Assembly (NCBI RefSeq): GCF_014203605.1
Contig: NZ_JACHJJ010000002.1
Location: 416,220-480,219 of the forward strand
Reading direction: 5' to 3'
From: Thiemannella venezuelensis
GTDB lineage: Bacteria > Actinomycetota > Actinomycetes > Streptosporangiales > Streptosporangiaceae
DNA length: 64,000 nt
Positions 1 through 7,145 of the stretch are shown here, piece by piece; positions within the stretch are counted from its first letter, which is position 1; the number at the start of each line of letters is the position of its first letter. The notes beneath the pieces were generated by a model that saw only the letters and a program-made list of their open reading frames with translations, was not told the DNA's origin and searched no databases. Made by a program: the position numbers and the translations under genes.

Positions 1-475
1 GCTGGACGACGGCGTCGCCACCGACGAGCACCTGCGCACCTCGATGCCCGGCGTGGTCGCGGTGGGCGACTGCGCGGCCTGGTGGTCGCGCCGGTACGGC
101 CGCCGCCTCCGGGTCGAGCACTGGGACACCGCGCTGGGCGCCCCGGACGTGGCCGTGGCGGCCCTCCTGGGAGAGGAGGCGGTCTACGACCCGGTCCCCT
201 ACTTCTGGTCCGAGCAGTTCGGCCACATGGTGCAGTACGCCGGCGACCACACCGGCGCCCGCCTCGTCATGCGCGGCGACCCCGCCGGAGACCCCTCCGG
301 CGGCCGGTGGGCGGTCTGCTGGGTGGCCGGCGACGGCAGGCTCACCGCGGTCCTGGCCGTGGACCGGCCCCGCGACCTCCTCCAGGGCCGCCGCCTCATC
401 GAGAGCGGGCAGGCGGTCGACGTCGATCGTCTGGCCGACCCTGCGATAGCGTTGCGCGACTGTACGGCGGCGTAA
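1..475 (+). CDS. FAD-dependent ferredoxin reductase-like oxidoreductase, C-terminal part
   Basis: The gene enters from outside the window, reading in the frame that starts at base 2, and stops with TAA at 473-475; about 157 residues are visible. The segment VVAVGDCA is the second FAD-contact motif of pyridine-nucleotide disulfide oxidoreductases, followed by VEHWDTA and VPYFWSEQFG, which are typical of the C-terminal cap of ferredoxin/rhodocoxin reductases feeding Rieske or P450 systems. The protein would pass electrons from NAD(P)H through FAD to a small redox partner. No partner is visible in the window. Family assignment is good; substrate or partner is unknown because the N-terminal two thirds are missing. 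Confidence 0.75.
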   Translation, partial: LDDGVATDEHLRTSMPGVVAVGDCAAWWSRRYGRRLRVEHWDTALGAPDVAVAALLGEEAVYDPVPYFWSEQFGHMVQYAGDHTGARLVMRGDPAGDPSGGRWAVCWVAGDGRLTAVLAVDRPRDLLQGRRLIESGQAVDVDRLADPAIALRDCTAA

Positions 476-524
476 CCTCGCCGCCGGTGTTTGGCGAAGG
501 GCCCGATGTGGTAGTGGTGGATTC

Positions 525-899
525 GTGACGCTTTCTGTTGCGCAGATCGACCGGGAGACCGACGAGCTGGTGGGCGAGTGGCTCACCTTGACCGAGGTGG
601 CCAGGAGGCTCGACCTCAGCATCGGTCGCGCGAAGCAACTCCTCAAGGACCGCAAGCTCATCGGAGTCCGCAGGGGTGGTGGCGAGCCCCAGGTGCCCGC
701 CGTCTTCCTCGCCGGCAACGACGTCGTCAAGGGCCTGCCGGGCACGCTCACCGTGCTGCTGGACGCCGGCTACGACGACGTGGAGTCGCTCCGCTGGCTG
801 TTCACCCCCGACGAGACCATCCCCGGGTCTCCGGTCGACGCGATCCTCGCGGGCCGCCATACCGAGGTCAAGCGGCGTGCCCAGGCCCTCGGTTTCTGA
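525..899 (+). CDS. Rv2175c-family DNA-binding protein
   Basis: A 124-residue protein from a GTG start. Residues 18-45 ([20 protein letters not shown]) form a winged-helix/HTH of the type seen in Mycobacterium tuberculosis Rv2175c, and the rest ([20 protein letters not shown] onwards, then [12 protein letters not shown]) matches the Rv2175c C-terminal domain by recollection. Rv2175c binds DNA and is a substrate of the kinase PknL in mycobacteria; the kinase is not in this window. A polyprenyl synthase and a metF-like gene nearby mirror the mycobacterial order around Rv2172c-Rv2175c. The gene overlaps the thiE start by 23 nt, so the two are probably co-transcribed. Target DNA is unknown. Confidence 0.85.
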   Translation: MTLSVAQIDRETDELVGEWLTLTEVARRLDLSIGRAKQLLKDRKLIGVRRGGGEPQVPAVFLAGNDVVKGLPGTLTVLLDAGYDDVESLRWLFTPDETIPGSPVDAILAGRHTEVKRRAQALGF

Positions 900-1527
900 C
901 GCCCGCCTGTACCTGTGCACTGACGGCCGCCGGAAGCGGGGAGACCTCGCCGAGTTCCTCGACGCCGCCCTCGCGGGCGGCGTCGACATCGTGCAACTGC
1001 GCGAGAAGGGGCTCGAGGCACGCGAGGAGCTCGCGCTCCTGGAGGTCTTCCGCGACGCCTGCGACCGGCACGGCAGGCTCCTGGCGGTCAACGACCGGGC
1101 GGACATCGCCTACGCGGCCCGTCCGGACGTGCTCCATCTCGGCCAGGACGACCTGCCGGTGCCGGTCGTGCGCGACATGCTCGGCGACGACATCCTCATC
1201 GGGCGCTCCACTCACGCCCCCGAGGAGGCGTCCGCCGCGGCGGTCGAACCCGGAGTCGACTACTTCTGCTGCGGCCCGATCTGGCCGACGCCCACCAAAC
1301 CCGGGCGGCACGCGCCCGGGCCGTCCCTGCTGGAGCACGCCGCCGCGCTGGACACCGGCCGCCCGTGGTTCGGCATCGGCGGCATCGACCTCGGCAACCT
1401 GGACGAGGTCATGTCGTACGGCGTGCGCCGCGTCGTGGTCGTCCGGGCCATCACCGAGGCCGACGACCCGAAGGCGGCCGCGGCGGAGTTCAGGCGGAGG
1501 CTGACCGGGGCGGCCCCGGAGAGCTGA
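877..1527 (+). CDS. thiE: thiamine-phosphate synthase
   Basis: ThiE joins hydroxymethylpyrimidine pyrophosphate and the thiazole phosphate carboxylate to make thiamine monophosphate. The 216-residue product has the expected TIM-barrel signatures: [37 protein letters not shown] (phosphate-binding loop) and [10 protein letters not shown]. Length is normal for the family. I chose GTG at 877, just ahead of [14 protein letters not shown]; the frame stays open further upstream but that part overlaps the Rv2175c-like gene and is not conserved-looking. The 23-nt overlap suggests translational coupling to the upstream gene. No TPP riboswitch was recognised before it. Confidence 0.93.
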   Translation: MPRPSVSDARLYLCTDGRRKRGDLAEFLDAALAGGVDIVQLREKGLEAREELALLEVFRDACDRHGRLLAVNDRADIAYAARPDVLHLGQDDLPVPVVRDMLGDDILIGRSTHAPEEASAAAVEPGVDYFCCGPIWPTPTKPGRHAPGPSLLEHAAALDTGRPWFGIGGIDLGNLDEVMSYGVRRVVVVRAITEADDPKAAAAEFRRRLTGAAPES

Positions 1528-1529
1528 CG

Positions 1530-1556
1530 GGCCGCCGGGGAGGCTCCCCGGCGGCC
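1530..1556. terminator. bidirectional hairpin terminator between thiE and the polyprenyl synthase
   Basis: A perfect 12-bp inverted repeat (GGCCGCCGGGGA, loop GGC, TCCCCGGCGGCC) sits between two convergent stop codons, 3 nt after thiE and 3 nt before the end of the minus-strand gene. There is no U-tract, which is usual for actinobacterial terminators. The position and symmetry suggest it serves both strands. Confidence 0.75.
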
Positions 1557-1558
1557 GC

Positions 1559-2626
1559 TCAGGTCCGGCGGGAGGTCGCGGCCACGGCCAGGTCGGCCAG
1601 GGCGGTGCGCGACTCCGGCGTGATCGGGGCGTCCTCCAGCGAGCCCAGGGCCTCCGCGAGATAGTCGTTGATCATCTTTTCGCAGGCGTCGACCGCCCCC
1701 GTCTCCTCGATGACCCGGCGCAGGCGGCCGACCCCGTCCGCGCCCAGCTCCGGATCCCCGAGAGTGCGGCGCACCTCCTCCGCCTGGGCGGGGGAGGCCG
1801 CGGCGAGCGTGCGGGCGATGAGCATCGTCCGCTTGCCCTCCCGGAGGTCGTCGCCGGCGGGCTTGCCCGTCTCGGCCGGATCGCCGAACACGCCGAGGAT
1901 GTCGTCGCGGAGCTGGAAGGCGATGCCGACGCTGCGGCCGTACTCCTCGCAGAGGCGGTCGATCCACGGCTCCCGCTCCTGGGCGGCCAGCACCAGGCCG
2001 AGCCGGAGCGGGTGCTCCACCGAGTACTTCCCGCTCTTGAACAGCGCGACCCGCAGCGCGCTGTCGAAGGTGTTCTCGCCGTGGGCCTGCTCCAGCAGGT
2101 CCAGGTACTGACCGCACATCAGCTCCGTGCGCATGTGGTCGTAGACCGGCTGGGCCGCGGCGAGAGCGGCCGGCGGCAGCCCGCTGGTCCGCCACATCTC
2201 GCCGGACCAGACCAGCAGCAGGTTGCCCAGCAGGATGGCGGCGCCCTCGCCGAACTGCTCCGCGGAGCCGTGCCAGCCCGCCTTCTCGTGCAGCGCCTGG
2301 AAACGGCGGTGCGCCGAGGGCATGCCCCGGCGCAGGTCGCTGGCGTCCATCACGTCGTCGTGCGCGAGCGCGCTGGCCTGGAGCAGTTCCAGGGAGGCCG
2401 CCGCGGTGAAGAGGGCGGGGTCGTCGCCGCCGCCCGCGCCGCGCCATCCCCAGTAGCAGAAGGCCGGACGGAGCCGTTTCCCGCCGCTCAGGAAGTCGTC
2501 GACGGCGGCGACGAGGGGAGCGAGCTCAGGGGCGCTGACCTGGGGGCGCTGCCGGTCGATGAACGTCCGGAGGGAGCGGTCCACTTCGGAGCGGACGAGG
2601 TCCAGCGCGGTTGCGGAAGCGGTCAT
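1559..2626 (-). CDS. polyprenyl diphosphate synthase (geranylgeranyl-type, IdsA-like)
   Basis: This 355-residue trans-prenyltransferase condenses isopentenyl diphosphate with allylic diphosphates. The first aspartate-rich motif is in HDDVMDAS (about residue 91), with [14 protein letters not shown] before it; the second is in [12 protein letters not shown] (about residue 237). A GKRTMLIA segment lies between FARM and C-terminus, as expected. Its position next to metF and an Rv2175c-like gene resembles mycobacterial idsA2. Chain length cannot be read safely from the sequence; C20 or longer is likely. It is divergent from metF, with about 108 bp between the two starts. Confidence 0.92.
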   Translation of the reverse strand: MTASATALDLVRSEVDRSLRTFIDRQRPQVSAPELAPLVAAVDDFLSGGKRLRPAFCYWGWRGAGGGDDPALFTAAASLELLQASALAHDDVMDASDLRRGMPSAHRRFQALHEKAGWHGSAEQFGEGAAILLGNLLLVWSGEMWRTSGLPPAALAAAQPVYDHMRTELMCGQYLDLLEQAHGENTFDSALRVALFKSGKYSVEHPLRLGLVLAAQEREPWIDRLCEEYGRSVGIAFQLRDDILGVFGDPAETGKPAGDDLREGKRTMLIARTLAAASPAQAEEVRRTLGDPELGADGVGRLRRVIEETGAVDACEKMINDYLAEALGSLEDAPITPESRTALADLAVAATSRRT

Positions 2627-2721
2627 GCAGAGAGATTAACCTCCGCGGGCGAAATCCTGATCAAGCGGGTGGCCGTGGCGGCGGCGGCGCCGCCGGAGAG
2701 GCCTCCCGGCGGCCGTGCCAG

Positions 2722-2727
2722 TAGTCT
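2722..2727 (+). promoter_or_regulatory. putative -10 box of a leaderless metF promoter
   Basis: TAGTCT lies 7 nt before the metF ATG. This places the expected transcription start on or next to the start codon. There is no Shine-Dalgarno sequence in the gap, which supports a leaderless mRNA. No convincing -35 element is visible. Confidence 0.45.
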
Positions 2728-2734
2728 TGGGGGC

Positions 2735-3667
2735 ATGGCTCTGGGTCGCCCTTCGATTCTCCCCGATCGTGTGCCCACCGTGCGCGAGCTCCTCGCCGGC
2801 GGTGGCCGCTCGTTCTCCTTCGAGTTCTTCCCTCCGAAGACCGACGAGGGGGAGCGGCAGCTCTGGCGCGCCATCCGGGAGCTGGAGGCGCTGCGTCCCA
2901 CCTTCGTCTCCGTCACCTACGGCGCCGGCGGCGGCACCCGGGACCGCACGGTCGAGATCGTGGAGCGGATCGCCCACGAGACCACGCTGACCCCGGTGGC
3001 GCACTTCACCGCGGTCAACCACTCCATCCGCGAGCTGCGCCACCTGGTGGGCAGGTTCGCCGGGGCGGGCGTGCGCAATATCCTGGCCGTGCGGGGCGAC
3101 CCGCCCGGCGACCCGACGGGGGAGTGGGTGCGCCACCCCGAGGGGGTGCTCTACGCCGAGGAGCTGGTCCGGCTGATCCGCCAGTCCGGCGACTTCTGCG
3201 TGGGCGTGGCGGCCTTCCCCTACAAGCACCCGAGGTCGGCCTCGGTGGAGTCCGACACCGAGTACTTCGTGCGCAAGTGCCGGGCCGGCGCCGACTACGC
3301 CATCACCCAGATGTTCTTCCGCGCGGAGGACTACCTGCGGCTGCGCGACCGGGTGGCGGCCCGGGGCTGCGACACCCCGATCATCCCCGGCATCATGCCG
3401 GTCACCCAGATGAGCACGATCGCCAGGTCCGAGCAGCTCTCCGGCGCGCCGTTCCCGCCCGAGGTGGCCGCCCGCTTCGAGGCGGTCGCGGGCGACCCCG
3501 CCGCCGTCCGGAGGCTGGGCATCGAGCACGCCGCCGAGCTCTGCCAGACCCTGCTCGACGAGGGCGCGCCCGGCATCCACTTCATCACCTTCAACAGGTC
3601 CAGCGCGACCCGGGAGGTCTTCCAGGCCCTCGACTTCGCACGCGAGGCCGCTCCGCTCACCGCGTGA
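2735..3667 (+). CDS. metF: 5,10-methylenetetrahydrofolate reductase
   Basis: MetF reduces 5,10-methylene-THF to 5-methyl-THF, the methyl donor for methionine synthesis; it acts in the cytoplasm with FAD. The 310-residue protein starts at ATG 2735 and shows the family landmarks [58 protein letters not shown] and a C-terminal [17 protein letters not shown]. The reading frame continues 5' of the ATG but only through antisense of the neighbouring prenyl synthase, so I reject the longer form. metK (24.7 kb) uses the same methyl branch but is not linked. Confidence 0.93.
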   Translation: MALGRPSILPDRVPTVRELLAGGGRSFSFEFFPPKTDEGERQLWRAIRELEALRPTFVSVTYGAGGGTRDRTVEIVERIAHETTLTPVAHFTAVNHSIRELRHLVGRFAGAGVRNILAVRGDPPGDPTGEWVRHPEGVLYAEELVRLIRQSGDFCVGVAAFPYKHPRSASVESDTEYFVRKCRAGADYAITQMFFRAEDYLRLRDRVAARGCDTPIIPGIMPVTQMSTIARSEQLSGAPFPPEVAARFEAVAGDPAAVRRLGIEHAAELCQTLLDEGAPGIHFITFNRSSATREVFQALDFAREAAPLTA

Positions 3668-3746
3668 GCCCGGCCCGTACGGCGAGGCCCGCGGCGGACG
3701 TCGGCAGGGCCGGCGCGCCGTGCGGGCAGGGCCCACGCGAGGCGGG

Positions 3747-4325
3747 TCAGGAGGCGAGCGGTCCCGGGGCGGCGGTGTGCTCCGCCAGCGGGAGCGCGGC
3801 GCCGGCGATGGCGTAGTGCTCGTAGCCGCCGGGGAAGACGAACCAGGTGAGCAGGTCGACGAAGCCCAGCGTGCGGTAGAGGTGCCGGGCCGCGGTGGGC
3901 TGGTCGCGGGTGGACAGCATGGCGGTGCGCTCGGGACGGCCGGCGCACAGTGCGGTGACCAGGGAGCGGCCGATGCCCTTGCCCTGGTAGTCGGGGTGCA
4001 CGTGGACTTCGGCGATCTCCAGGGCGTCGCCCAGCCAGGCGAGCGCCTTCCCTCCGCCGAGCCGGTCGGAGACGGCCTGGTGGACCACGTCGTGCCACCA
4101 CTGGCCGGGCGCGCCGTGGAAACCGTAGGCGACCCCCACCGGCCTTCCCTCGGAGGTCTCGGCGAACAGGCAGGTGAAGCCGGGGTGGGTGGAGTGGTTC
4201 CCCATGATCGCCTGGCGGCCGGCGAGCTGGTCGGAGGGTGGTCGCATCGCCGCCGTGTATATGTCGAGAACCGAATCCAGCCGAGTGGCGAACTCGTCGG
4301 GGCCGACTCGTCGCAGTCCGATCAC
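3747..4325 (-). CDS. GNAT-family N-acetyltransferase
   Basis: A protein of about 192 residues with a GNAT acetyl-CoA fold: motif A is EIAEVHVHPDYQGKGIGRSL (the Q/R-x-x-G-x-G/A loop as QGKGIG), followed by STRDQPTAARHLYRTLGF (motif B) in the C-terminal half. The substrate cannot be inferred. I favour GTG 4325 because an extended -10 (TGC-TAAGGT) ends 7 nt before it and no Shine-Dalgarno is present; a TTG at 4358 would add 11 residues. It follows the HEPN gene on the same strand after an approximately 115-nt gap (counting to 4325), but the -10 box suggests its own promoter. Confidence 0.83.
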   Translation of the reverse strand: MIGLRRVGPDEFATRLDSVLDIYTAAMRPPSDQLAGRQAIMGNHSTHPGFTCLFAETSEGRPVGVAYGFHGAPGQWWHDVVHQAVSDRLGGGKALAWLGDALEIAEVHVHPDYQGKGIGRSLVTALCAGRPERTAMLSTRDQPTAARHLYRTLGFVDLLTWFVFPGGYEHYAIAGAALPLAEHTAAPGPLAS

Positions 4326-4332
4326 TTTTCGC

Positions 4333-4338
4333 ACCTTA
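4333..4338 (-). promoter_or_regulatory. putative extended -10 of the GNAT gene
   Basis: On the minus strand TGC is followed by TAAGGT and then, after 7 nt, by the GTG at 4325. This is an extended -10 form and would give a leaderless transcript. Confidence 0.4.
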
Positions 4339-4440
4339 GCAGGGGCGACCTGCTGCAATCCGGTGAAGGTGGCGAAAGTGACGTTCAGTATTTTTCGTTA
4401 AAAAGGTGAAACGCCGTCCGCCGGGGCCCGCTCCCGCCGT

Positions 4441-4887
4441 CTAGCCGGCCAGGGGGACGTGGGCGGGCAGTGCGGGCTGGGCGGGCAGGCCGAGCATCGT
4501 CTCCACCGTGGTGACGAACCGCTCCGCCTCGGAGATCAGCTCCTCGGCGTCGCGGGCCGGCACCGCATGGGTCATCCCCGCTTCGATCGCGGCTCGCCTG
4601 GCCGCACTCACCTCGAAGTAGGGCGCCCAGTCGGCCAGCCGGGGCTCGGCCTCGGGCAGGAGCTCCCAGGCGCTGCGGAGCCTGCGCCTGCGGCCGTCCA
4701 TCGGCCGGGGGCGTGCGGCCAGGATGGCCGCGGCGGCCCGGAGCGCGGCCAGGTGCGCCGCGACGTAGCGCTCCGCCGAGGTGCGGGCGCCCGCAGCCTC
4801 TTCCAGGCAGTCGCGCGCGTCGGTCAGGCGTGCTCGAACCGTGGGCGACAGCCGGGGCCCGCCGGGGTCGCTGAGCCGAGGGGTCAT
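4441..4887 (-). CDS. SAV_6107-family HEPN domain protein
   Basis: About 148 residues, largely helical and alanine-rich. The segment ARDCLEEAAGARTSAERYVA, followed by AHLAALRAAAAIL and a C-terminal AEELISEAERFV, fits the SAV_6107-type HEPN group that I know from actinobacteria; its molecular role is not established. A clear RNase RX4-6H motif is not evident to me, so RNase activity should not be assumed. GAGGAG stands 5 nt before ATG 4887 (GTG 4890 is also possible but only 2 nt away). The notable context is upstream: a good sigma-70-like promoter bracketed by two LexA-type boxes about 200 nt away, implying DNA-damage control. Confidence 0.78.
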   Translation of the reverse strand: MTPRLSDPGGPRLSPTVRARLTDARDCLEEAAGARTSAERYVAAHLAALRAAAAILAARPRPMDGRRRRLRSAWELLPEAEPRLADWAPYFEVSAARRAAIEAGMTHAVPARDAEELISEAERFVTTVETMLGLPAQPALPAHVPLAG

Positions 4888-4896
4888 CACTGCTCC

Positions 4897-5088
4897 TCAC
4901 TTGGTCGCAAGCGGCTCCCGGCGTTTCCGCCGGTGAAACCAGGGTCGCAGGCCCCACCGACAATTCCGCCGGGCGGCCGGACGAAGAGCTTCCCCTCTCT
5001 CCGTCCGCCCCGGCTGCGCCCCCGCCGCCTCTCCGGTGGCGGGGGCGCGACCGACCGCCCTGAACGTGAGCTGCGAGTCCCACGTCAT
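4897..5088 (-). CDS. possible 63-residue leaderless SOS-controlled small protein
   Basis: An open frame from ATG 5088 to a stop at 4897-4899 fills the whole leader between the LexA-controlled promoter and the HEPN gene, ending 6-9 nt before the HEPN start codons. The ATG is exactly 7 nt downstream of the -10 box, the geometry of a leaderless mRNA. The predicted product begins MTWDSQLTFRAVGR and ends in an arginine/lysine-rich tail (FHRRKRREPLATK). I recognise no family. It may be a true small protein, a translated leader coupling HEPN translation, or chance coding in GC-rich DNA. Confidence 0.3.
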   Translation of the reverse strand: MTWDSQLTFRAVGRAPATGEAAGAQPGRTERGEALRPAARRNCRWGLRPWFHRRKRREPLATK

Positions 5089-5092
5089 TGCA

Positions 5093-5108
5093 TCGAACAT
5101 AAATTCGA
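5093..5108. promoter_or_regulatory. LexA/SOS box 1 (overlaps -10)
   Basis: TCGAACATAAATTCGA differs at one position from the Gram-positive/mycobacterial SOS consensus TCGAAC-N4-GTTCGA. It covers the minus-strand -10 (TATGTT, 5101-5096), so LexA binding would block RNA polymerase. Confidence 0.75.
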
Positions 5109-5124
5109 TCATCGATGGTGTCAA
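5096..5124 (-). promoter_or_regulatory. sigma-70-type promoter for the small ORF and HEPN gene
   Basis: On the minus strand TTGACA (5124-5119) is followed by a 17-nt spacer and TATGTT (5101-5096), which is close to the ideal housekeeping promoter. Transcription would start near 5089, directly before ATG 5088. One LexA-type box overlaps the -10 and a second lies just upstream of the -35. Confidence 0.75.
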
Positions 5125-5133
5125 GTAAATCGA

Positions 5134-5147
5134 CGAACAAAAGTTCG
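5134..5147. promoter_or_regulatory. LexA/SOS box 2 (upstream of -35)
   Basis: CGAACAAAAGTTCG is a perfect 14-bp match to the symmetric core of the SOS consensus CGAAC-N4-GTTCG. Its centre lies 40 bp from the centre of box 1, close to four helical turns, so the two dimers could sit on the same DNA face. Confidence 0.8.
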
Positions 5148-5160
5148 ATCACTCTGTGAA

Positions 5161-5200
5161 CGGGAAAGCCCCGGGAGATCGAGATCTCCCGGGGCTCCCG
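5161..5200. terminator. strong hairpin terminator after the L,D-transpeptidase gene
   Basis: A perfect 14-bp inverted repeat (AGCCCCGGGAGATC, 2-nt centre, GATCTCCCGGGGCT; 5167-5196) is extended by CGGG/CCCG outside an AA/none bulge. It separates the transpeptidase gene from the LexA-controlled promoter that fires in the same direction. Confidence 0.75.
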
Positions 5201-5289
5201 TCCGCGGCGATTCGCGCCCGCACCGGTGGCCGCGGAGGCGCCGCACCGGCGGCACCGGCCGGATCCCGGCCTCCGGGCCGGGGCGCGGG

Positions 5290-6108
5290 TCAGCGGGCGA
5301 ACCTCCCCCGGACGTGGACCGGCACCCCGGTGCCGACCAGGCCGGGCAGGATCTCGGCCACGTGCATCGGCAGCCGCACGCACCCGTGCGAGGCCGGCGT
5401 CAGCGGCACCGAGAGCGCGCCGTGGAAGGCGATCCCGCCGTTGAAGAAGATCGGGTTGTAGAGCTGCCCCAGGTAGGAGCGGTGCCAGCCGTCCCTGCGC
5501 CAGGTCGTCTTGTAGTCGCCCGTCGGCGTTCGGGCGTCGCCGCAGAACCGCTGCGACGTGCCCTGCCAGACGGCCGTCTCGCAGTAGGGGACCCCGCTGC
5601 CGGAGGAGGCGTGGCTGATCAGCCTCACCCGCCCGCCGACGTAGAGCACCACCACCTGCTTGGCGAGGTTCACCTCGACCCTGGTCGGCCTGCCCTCGGG
5701 CACCAGCGCCTTCGGGTCGCGGGGATCCTCTAGAGCGTTCCAGGTGCGCCGGGCGACGGTGCCGCTCGGCGGAAGCCCGTTGACCTTCTGGAACGCCCAC
5801 ACCGCGGCCTGGGTCGCCCCGCCGTACCGGCCGTCGATCTTCCCCGGATGGTAGCCGAGCTCCTTCAGCCTGCGCTGGAGCGCCTTGACGGCCGCGCCCC
5901 TGGCGCCCGGCTTGAGCGTCTTCCCCGGGGCGGTGAAGGGGGCCGTCCCGGCCTTCGCCGCGGCCGCCCCCGCGGTGACCGTCCCGGCGGTGCCCGCCAC
6001 CGCCGGGGCCGGGGCCGCGGCGGCCGTGCCCGCGGTGGCGGCGGAGGACAGGATCACGGCTCCCGCCGTCGTCAGTGCGGCCACTGCGAGCCGCCGTGCA
6101 ACGCCCAC
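5290..6108 (-). CDS. L,D-transpeptidase with peptidoglycan-binding domain
   Basis: An exported 272-residue enzyme that forms 3-3 cross-links in peptidoglycan. Residues 1-35 are a signal peptide (MGVARRLAVAALTTAGAVI, then an Ala-rich cleavage region). Residues about 65-130 form a PG_binding_1 domain (GARGAAVKALQRRLKELGYH, IDGRYGGATQAAVWAFQ). The YkuD catalytic domain fills about 145-265, with the signature HGALSVPLTPASHGCVRLP, whose cysteine is the nucleophile. GAGGGG lies about 10 nt before the GTG start. It is monocistronic, closed by a strong hairpin. The short single PG-binding domain distinguishes it from mycobacterial Ldt with Ig domains. Confidence 0.92.
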   Translation of the reverse strand: MGVARRLAVAALTTAGAVILSSAATAGTAAAAPAPAVAGTAGTVTAGAAAAKAGTAPFTAPGKTLKPGARGAAVKALQRRLKELGYHPGKIDGRYGGATQAAVWAFQKVNGLPPSGTVARRTWNALEDPRDPKALVPEGRPTRVEVNLAKQVVVLYVGGRVRLISHASSGSGVPYCETAVWQGTSQRFCGDARTPTGDYKTTWRRDGWHRSYLGQLYNPIFFNGGIAFHGALSVPLTPASHGCVRLPMHVAEILPGLVGTGVPVHVRGRFAR

Positions 6109-6214
6109 GTAACTTCATCCCCTCGCATAACCGAAAACGGATCAACGGACCATAGCGCACCGGTCTCCTGCCCCTGGGGACGGTTATGGAGCGGTAATCC
6201 ACGGTCGGTGTGTT

Positions 6215-6220
6215 TAGAGT
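6215..6220 (+). promoter_or_regulatory. putative -10 box of a leaderless promoter for the YbaK-type gene
   Basis: TAGAGT ends 6 nt before the GTG start at 6227 and no Shine-Dalgarno is present, so the transcript probably begins at the start codon. Confidence 0.45.
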
Positions 6221-6226
6221 GGGCGG

Positions 6227-6703
6227 GTGCCAGAAAAGTTGCATCCCAATGTCGAGAAGGTGGCCGCCGCCCTGCGCGAGCACGGCGCCACCGGCGAGAT
6301 CGTCGTGTTCTCCGAGGCCACCCCGACGGCCGCCACCGCCGCCGCGCAGCTCGGCTGCGAGGTCGGCGCCATCGCCAACAGCCTGGTCTTCGACGCCGAC
6401 GGCGCGCCGCTCCTCGTCCTCACCAGCGGAGCCCACCGGGTGGACACCGGCCTGATCGCCCGGACGGTCGGTGCGGCCGAGGTGAAGCGGGCCACGCCGG
6501 AGTTCGTCCGCGCGGCCACCGGACAGGCCATCGGGGGCGTCGCCCCGATCGGCCACCCGGCCCCGGTCCGCACGCTGGTCGACACCTGGCTGGCCCGGCA
6601 CGAGGTGGTCTGGGCCGCGGCCGGCCACCCGCACACGGTCTTCCCGACCTCCTACACCGAGCTGATCCGCCTCACCGACGGCACGGCCGTGGAGGTGGAG
6701 TGA
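6227..6703 (+). CDS. YbaK/EbsC-family aminoacyl-tRNA deacylase
   Basis: A 158-residue single-domain protein related to the editing domain of prolyl-tRNA synthetase; such proteins hydrolyse mischarged tRNA such as Cys-tRNA(Pro). Visible landmarks are ANSLVFDADGAPLLVLTSG, the VKRATPEFVRAATGQAIGGV segment with the GQAIGGVAP loop and WAAAGHPHTVFPTSY near the C-terminus, all typical of the family. The GTG start is supported by a -10 box 6 nt upstream. It overlaps the following ArsC-like gene by 4 nt (GTGA), so both are probably translated in a coupled way. Exact substrate tRNA is not readable from sequence. Confidence 0.9.
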   Translation: MPEKLHPNVEKVAAALREHGATGEIVVFSEATPTAATAAAQLGCEVGAIANSLVFDADGAPLLVLTSGAHRVDTGLIARTVGAAEVKRATPEFVRAATGQAIGGVAPIGHPAPVRTLVDTWLARHEVVWAAAGHPHTVFPTSYTELIRLTDGTAVEVE

Positions 6704-7053
6704 CCACCACCGTCTGGCACAACCCGCGCTGCTCCAAGAGCCGCAACGCGCTCTGCGCCCTCACCGACTCCGGCGGGGACGTGGTCGTCCGCCGCTATCT
6801 CGACGACCCTCCCACGGTCGAGGAGCTCTCCGAGGTCCTCGACCGGCTCGGCATGGAGCCCTGGGACATCACCCGGATGGGCGAGGCCCGTGCCAAGGAG
6901 CTCGGGCTGGCGGACCGGGAGCACGACCGGGACGAGTGGATCGCGATCCTGGTCGCCGACCCCGTGCTGATCCAGCGGCCGATCGTGCTGACCGGCGACG
7001 GCCGCGCCGTGGTCGCCCGCGACGAGGAGGCCGTCGAGTCCCTCCTCGGCTGA
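6700..7053 (+). CDS. ArsC-family (arsenate reductase-like) thioredoxin-fold protein
   Basis: A 117-residue protein with the ArsC/Spx fold. It begins TTVWHNPRCSKSRNALCALT, containing the CxxS-type active-site start (NPRCSKSR) of glutaredoxin-coupled arsenate reductases, and keeps IQRPIVLTGDGRAVVAR, the conserved R-P-I segment. True arsenate reduction is possible, but no arsR, arsB or acr3 gene is nearby, and many such chromosomal copies have unknown substrates. The GTG start overlaps the stop of the YbaK-type gene by 4 nt. Confidence 0.85.
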   Translation: MTTTVWHNPRCSKSRNALCALTDSGGDVVVRRYLDDPPTVEELSEVLDRLGMEPWDITRMGEARAKELGLADREHDRDEWIAILVADPVLIQRPIVLTGDGRAVVARDEEAVESLLG

Positions 7054-7145
7054 GGGCGTACGAGGGCGGGCGCACGGGAGGCCGGGGGTGCTGGAGGCCG
7101 GGGCACGGGAGGCCGGGAGGCGGGTGCCCTCCTCGCGCGGGAGGT

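Noticed and set aside
3668..3746. Hairpin terminator between metF and the GNAT gene
   Set aside because: GCCCGTACGGC and GCCGTGCGGGC can pair, but the loop is over 30 nt and several alternative folds exist, so I did not list it.
4441..4887. HEPN gene as the toxin of a HEPN/MNT toxin-antitoxin pair
   Set aside because: No nucleotidyltransferase-like partner is adjacent, and a clear HEPN RNase motif is not visible.
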